The notes beneath the pieces were generated by a model. The model was not told the DNA's origin. It worked only from the letters and a program-made list of their open reading frames with translations, and searched no databases. A stretch of DNA of 64,000 nucleotides from Multifurca ochricompacta (Eukaryota; Basidiomycota; Agaricomycetes; Russulales; Russulaceae), in NCBI GenBank assembly GCA_022496185.1, contig WTXG01000007.1:124001-188000 (forward strand), given 5' to 3'. Positions 60,404 to 64,000 of this stretch are shown in pieces; the first letter of the stretch is position 1, and every line of letters begins with the position of its first letter. A program made the translations under genes and the position numbers.

Positions 60404-61710
60404 AAATCCTTTTTCGCGAAAGCTTTTTCCACCAAAATGGCGCGTACTTCCTCACTCTCCTTCATCATGTTAGCCCATATATCCTGGGCTTTTTCTTCCT
60501 TTGACCTTTTGTCCACGGTGGGCGGGTTGTTTTGAGCGGGACTGTCTGGTGTGACAGTTGCTGTAGCGGCACGTACCCCCCTCTTGGGACAGTCTCGAGA
60601 CATATGTCCCAATGCCCTACAGCGGAAGCATCGTCCTTCCTTCATCAATGTCTGCCGCTCGTCTTCTGTGAGTGCTACCCTGGCTCGGGCTCGATCTGCA
60701 GACGTATCCATAGCATTTGGATCTCGCTGAGTATGATGGGTAGGTTTTACTCCGAAGGCGGCTTTCCACTGATCTCGGGTTTTTCCCTTCTTGGTATTGA
60801 CTCCAAATCGTGTCTGGAAGTCCAAATAATCCTGCTGCTGTTGTCGAGCAGCATCTACCCAAGAATCCCAATCATGGGGGTGATGGAATTGTATGATGTT
60901 TTTGACCAAGGGGTTGGGCAGTCCTTGTGAGAAGAGATCCAGCGTGGCCTCTTCATCCGTGTTGTAACCGGCCCTATTGGCCAGACTTCTGAACTTGGCA
61001 ACATATGAGTCTAGTTCGCCTTTCTCCATTCTGAGGGACTTCAACTCCCGGGCTGCCTTCTGCTTGGCTTGCCCGTCTGTGAAGGCTTCTTTAAACCTTT
61101 CGGCGATGGTCTCCCAGAGGCCCTCGCTCGTGGTACGACGCCCACTTTCCACCTGTTCATTTAACCACTCCAGTTGCTCCATGGTCCAGTCATCCACCGC
61201 ATCCCCTCGGATCAAAGAGAGGAACAGGTTGGCGTGCTGGAACGGGTTGACAATTTGTGGGACATCGTGATTGAAGTTTTTGAAGGTCGTGAACTCCAAC
61301 ATAAACTTCTTACTTTGTGAGCGGTTTCCTGTGAATGTCTGGGGCAATACCCCCGATAGTCGTCCCGATGGGGGAGGAATGTTTGGGGGTGCTGCAGGGG
61401 CTGGTGGGGTGGGATCTGGGAGTTGGGCGGTGATGGTAGACATGTGTGGGCGAGGTAAGGTGATGGTGTCTGTGGATTGTACTGATATCTGGGGAGTTGT
61501 CAAAGCAGGAGCTCTGATCGTGACAACTGCGGGTGCAACCGGAAACGTAGTCGCGGCTAATGCCGGTGCTTCTTCTTCACTAGGTTCTTCTACGTACTCC
61601 TCTGGCTCGGAGTCCGTAACAATGGCTGGAGGGTTTTCTCTCCACGGGCCTAGTCCAAATTCGGGTGGGGCAGGTCTAGTTGTGACCCAAGAGTTTCGAC
61701 TGTCCGAGTA
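60397..61710 (-). CDS. Ty3/gypsy gag (capsid-nucleocapsid), N-terminus interrupted
   Basis: Open from 61710 to the TAG at 60397; the first ATG in this stretch is at 61443 (MSTITAQLPDPTPP). The capsid-type region contains KKFMLEFTTFKNFNHDVPQ, DDWTMEQLEWLNEQV, ERFKEAFTDGQAKQKAAREL and SYVAKFRSLANRAGY, typical of the retrotransposon gag family. A nucleocapsid CCHC knuckle CFRCRALGHMSRDC (C-x2-C-x4-H-x4-C) follows. The frame continues upstream through an in-frame TGA at 61711-61713 (context WYCI-stop-YSDSRN) into GYYVYHDGRYQPVEYDDEK, so the original N-terminus probably began further upstream. Confidence 0.88.
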   Translation of the reverse strand, partial: YSDSRNSWVTTRPAPPEFGLGPWRENPPAIVTDSEPEEYVEEPSEEEAPALAATTFPVAPAVVTIRAPALTTPQISVQSTDTITLPRPHMSTITAQLPDPTPPAPAAPPNIPPPSGRLSGVLPQTFTGNRSQSKKFMLEFTTFKNFNHDVPQIVNPFQHANLFLSLIRGDAVDDWTMEQLEWLNEQVESGRRTTSEGLWETIAERFKEAFTDGQAKQKAARELKSLRMEKGELDSYVAKFRSLANRAGYNTDEEATLDLFSQGLPNPLVKNIIQFHHPHDWDSWVDAARQQQQDYLDFQTRFGVNTKKGKTRDQWKAAFGVKPTHHTQRDPNAMDTSADRARARVALTEDERQTLMKEGRCFRCRALGHMSRDCPKRGVRAATATVTPDSPAQNNPPTVDKRSKEEKAQDIWANMMKESEEVRAILVEKAFAKKDFC

Positions 61711-61914
61711 TCAGATACAATACCAAACTCTCTTCTCGTCGTCGTATTCTACCGGTTGGTATCTTCCGTCGTGATAGACGTAGTATCCAAACTCGGATTC
61801 AAAGTCTTTCCAGGTGGCAGAGCCAAGTACTTGTTGTGAAAGATTATTCTCGTCTCTGCATTCGATGAGTTCTTCTCAGAAGAGGGTCTGACTGCGGCTG
61901 GAAGCCACTGTGAG

Positions 61915-61925
61915 AGACTCGACTT
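61915..61925 (-). other. Self-priming primer-binding site
   Basis: On the minus strand, three bases after the LTR end comes AAGTCGAGTCT. It is the exact complement of AGACTCGACTT, the inferred 5' end of the element's own transcript (62160-62150 in the right LTR; 57069-57079 in the left). This is the arrangement of Tf1-type self-primed elements, not a tRNA primer site. Confidence 0.7.
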
Positions 61926-61927
61926 GA

Positions 61928-62508
61928 TGTTACGTCCAGTGTGGGACGTTCCGCACGACTTGTGCGACAGTGTGGGTCAGGGTATCAGATAAGAGATCAA
62001 CAAGACCTCTTGGAGTATATGGATGATGAGTCAAAGTTGAAGGGGCTGTTCCCTAAGACGATGTTGAGCGGAAAGTGCCGAAAGCACTGAGACAGACAAG
62101 TCAAAGGTTACGAAGGGAAGTCCAGAAGACGAACACCGATGTATTCAATAAGTCGAGTCTGAGGTTTACAGCATAGCTAAGACAGACTTATATACGTAAG
62201 TAGATGGGCGTCTATAGATAAGGATGTCGGAGTCATGTGGGCCCAAAGATGCGAAAGCGGACAGCGTAAAGCCTGGCTTCTGATAGGGAATTAAGTAAAT
62301 GTCCGGTCGTAAAGATAAGGAGATAAGAAAGGGCAATCATAGACAAATAGTAAATATACAAGTCCAAACAATAGTCACAGGGATGGAAGCAATGCATGTG
62401 AGGGGTCCCAGGAGGGGGACATAATGAGGAAATGAAGGGTTGGTGGACGGGTGGGGTCCCGGTTGGGGAGAGTGAAGAAAATAGGGCTGCTGGGCCCTGT
62501 TCGTAACA
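61928..62508 (-). repeat. Right LTR, 581 bp, minus orientation
   Basis: Same length and ends as the left LTR but inverted. TATA box at 62188-62195 and inferred R start at 62160, both minus, direct transcription leftward through gag and pol. Its outer flank is CCACG (62509-62513). Confidence 0.95.
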
Positions 62509-62897
62509 CCACGGCTAAGTTGGCACCCCGACGTCACGGGCCCTTCTGAATCACAAGGAAATTGTCGGATGTGTCATACGAACTTGAGCTTCCCCCTGCA
62601 TGGAAGATTCATCCAGTCTTCCATGCGAAGCTTCTAACACCCTACAAGGAAACATCCATTCATGGGGAAAACTTCCTGAGACCTCCACCGGACCTAGTTG
62701 ATGGAGAAGCGGAGTGGGAGGTGGAGCGAATTATGAACTCCGCCTATCGAGGCCGCGGGCGCAAATTACATTACCTGATCAAGTGGAAGGGATTCCCAGA
62801 CTCTGACAATTCATGGGAACCAGCCGGGAATATCTTTGCCCCGGATTTGATCACAGACTTCCACTTACGACATCCTCAGGCGCCCAAAAACAGTTAA
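62509..62897 (+). pseudogene. Ty3/gypsy pol C-terminus with chromodomain, detached
   Basis: This begins inside pol with TAKLAPRRHGPF, a TGA at 62547-62549 (an Arg or similar position in relatives), then ITRKLSDVSYELELPPAWKI, HPVFHAKLLTPYKE and HGENFLRPPPDLVDGE. The chromodomain follows: EWEVERIMNSAYRGRGRK, YLIKWKGFPDSDNSWEPAGN and LITDFHLRHP, ending PKNS with stop at 62895-62897. Chromodomains steer integration to heterochromatin or histone marks. It is the exact continuation of the pol sequence that stops at 57302 on the other strand. Confidence 0.92.
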
Positions 62898-62968
62898 AAG
62901 GAGAGCGACCCCCGACTTTCTTCCCCCAGAACAAAGCCTCACCAGCAACGTCCTAACCACACACCAAT

Positions 62969-64000
62969 ATGTCTTCTTCTTTCATTGCCGCCTCTGCTGC
63001 CATCGACGCCTTTGCTGCCACTACTGTGGTTGTGGAAGCCTTTCCCTCTGCTCATCCCTCTACCCGTCCTTCCTCTCCCATCGACTACGACGCTGCCGAA
63101 GAACGCATCAAGAACCAGTCACCCAATCCGAACGATGACTTCACCCACTCCGAAGAACCCCACCCAAACGACCTCCTAGACATGGAACAAGATGATGACG
63201 TGCCCGAGTTTCCATTCTTCGCCAACAATCCAAACTCCTCCATGTACTTTCCACTAGAGATCACAATGGCTGATGGAACAAAGGGAATAGCTAAGTACAT
63301 ATTCTACACCAATGGAGGAATGGATGTTGCAGGCTGTATGAAGAAGGACGGGCCCGTTTATGGAGCCCCGGTTTATCTGGAAGAACGATACACGGGACGC
63401 CTGCATCACACGATGAGTGACGAACAACTGGGGCATCTCGCGGCCGACGACCCCCGAGCCTTTGCAATCGATGAGGTGTTGAACGACATGCGACTTCCAC
63501 GTCTCAAAGCTGAAGTAATGAGACTGCGGAAGACCCTCACACTCCGCAACACACTCAACACCCAGTACAAGGAGTATGCGAAGCAGATGACAAGGCTTAC
63601 GAGAGGCATGTTCCAAGTTGAGCAGGAATTGACGGAGATTCGAAAGAGGTTGGAAATAGGGGACGCATACCAGACCATCGCAGAGAGGTACGCTGACACG
63701 TATGCCCGACCCCTTCCCCCGCGATTGTTAGGAGCGGCACCACAACTGCTGCCTAACCGATTTGAGATGCCATGGATGCATGAGAACCCCCGAGGCGAGA
63801 CGTGCTGGCGATGTGATAGCAAGTACCACATTAGCTGGAACTGCCCCCTCAATCGCAAATGGTGCCGTCACTGCCGCAGCAACCTCCATTGGAGCAGGTT
63901 CTGCATCTTCCGGCGTTTGGGAGTTGCCCCCACCATTGTCAACCCTTCGGGATGGTGTGGGAAGTGTTTGCGACATAACGCGGGACATCGTGAACTCAAC
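62969..64000 (+). CDS. Extra retroelement ORF after pol with tandem CCHC zinc knuckles, 3'-partial
   Basis: Open without interruption for 344 codons from ATG 62969 (MSSSFIAASAAIDAFAATT), 72 bp after the pol stop, and still open at the window edge. The N-terminus is acidic and Pro-rich (EERIKNQSPNPNDDFTHSEE). Residues about 170-230 look like a long charged helix or coiled coil (LPRLKAEVMRLRKTL, QEYA-type heptads, EQELTEIRKRLEIG). Two perfect C-x2-C-x4-H-x4-C knuckles follow: CWRCDSKYHISWNC and CRHCRSNLHWSRFC. A third begins CGKCLRHNAGH at the edge. It resembles a second nucleocapsid-like or RNA-binding protein. Whether it belongs to this element or to a neighbour depends on the 3' LTR, which lies outside the window. 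Antisense frames over the same DNA look like shadows. Confidence 0.75.
   Translation, partial: MSSSFIAASAAIDAFAATTVVVEAFPSAHPSTRPSSPIDYDAAEERIKNQSPNPNDDFTHSEEPHPNDLLDMEQDDDVPEFPFFANNPNSSMYFPLEITMADGTKGIAKYIFYTNGGMDVAGCMKKDGPVYGAPVYLEERYTGRLHHTMSDEQLGHLAADDPRAFAIDEVLNDMRLPRLKAEVMRLRKTLTLRNTLNTQYKEYAKQMTRLTRGMFQVEQELTEIRKRLEIGDAYQTIAERYADTYARPLPPRLLGAAPQLLPNRFEMPWMHENPRGETCWRCDSKYHISWNCPLNRKWCRHCRSNLHWSRFCIFRRLGVAPTIVNPSGWCGKCLRHNAGHRELN

Larger units (their letters stand above)
56721..64000. mobile_element. Rearranged Ty3/gypsy chromodomain retrotransposon (chromovirus type), runs off the window
   Basis: Left to right: LTR in plus orientation (56721-57301), pol N-terminal part and gag on the minus strand (57302-61710), leader with primer-binding site (61915-61925), LTR in minus orientation (61928-62508), pol C-terminus with chromodomain on the plus strand (62509-62897), and a further plus-strand ORF (62969 to the end). 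The pol halves join exactly at HPT/AKLAPRR, with CCACG present at both broken ends (57302-57306 as its complement, and 62509-62513). This indicates an antisense solo-LTR insertion in pol followed by inversion between the two LTRs. Four in-frame TGA codons show the coding regions are inactive. Confidence 0.92.

Noticed and set aside
56721..62508. Inverted LTRs as terminal inverted repeats of a DNA transposon
   Set aside because: The internal genes are gag, RT, RNase H and integrase, and the repeats carry TG...CA ends, TATA and a PBS partner; no transposase.
63254..63988. Several antisense ORFs (63254-63616, 63406-63858, 63728-63988) at the window end
   Set aside because: They lie opposite the continuous 344-codon plus-strand ORF with zinc knuckles, which explains them as shadows; they show no domains.

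Overview
This window comes from a filamentous basidiomycete nuclear genome, most likely an Agaricomycete (mushroom-forming fungus). The evidence is dense, short (about 45-70 bp) GT-AG introns, compact mixed-strand gene spacing, a mushroom-type tyrosinase, a CBM20 glucoamylase, a CipC-like stress protein, a Gcn4-type bZIP factor and a chromodomain Ty3/gypsy retrotransposon. Nothing prokaryotic, and no rRNA or tRNA gene, was seen.

Layout. Positions 1-12809 (+) hold the C-terminal four fifths or so of midasin (MDN1/REA1), the giant AAA+ ATPase of 60S ribosome assembly. It is followed by an ecto-nucleotide pyrophosphatase/phosphodiesterase (12998-15176 +), a Ysc84/SYLF lipid-binding protein (15543-16578 -), a tyrosinase (17474-19691 +), an Nta1-like N-terminal amidase (20197-21441 +), a GH15 glucoamylase with CBM20 (21682-23791 -), a PA-TM-RING ubiquitin ligase (24416-25901 +) and a triple-CCCH zinc-finger protein (27057-28850 +). 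A gene-poor stretch follows, containing a CipC-like gene (30832-31442 -). Next are two head-to-head, membrane-anchored pepsin-type aspartic proteases (32632-34608 - and 34773-36608 +), a decayed second glucoamylase copy (about 37200-38260 -) and a C2H2 zinc-finger gene (ends 40177 +).

From 41.8 to 54.4 kb the genes are mostly housekeeping: an arrestin-like protein, a two-TM protein, dynactin p62, rRNA-processing EBP2, a secreted protein of unknown function, a Golgi GDPase (GDA1/CD39 family) and a Gcn4/Cpc1-type bZIP regulator. The bZIP upstream region carries two perfect TGA(C/G)TCA sites. EBP2 and midasin both act in 60S biogenesis but are 35 kb apart and not co-transcribed.

From 56721 to the window end lies a rearranged Ty3/gypsy chromovirus-type element. 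Two 581-bp LTRs face each other in inverted orientation. Gag and most of pol lie between them on the minus strand, while the missing pol C-terminus (chromodomain) continues on the plus strand outside the right LTR. A 5-bp target duplication (CCACG) is split between the two far ends. The simplest history is a solo LTR inserted antisense into pol, followed by LTR x LTR inversion of the gag-pol block. The element shows a Tf1-style self-priming signature, CpG-transition decay, and an unusual long ORF after pol with tandem CCHC knuckles that runs off the window.

A second theme is data quality. At least six highly conserved coding positions in midasin, glucoamylase and dynactin p62 lack exactly one C or G in a short run of that base. 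This looks more like assembly indels than biology.
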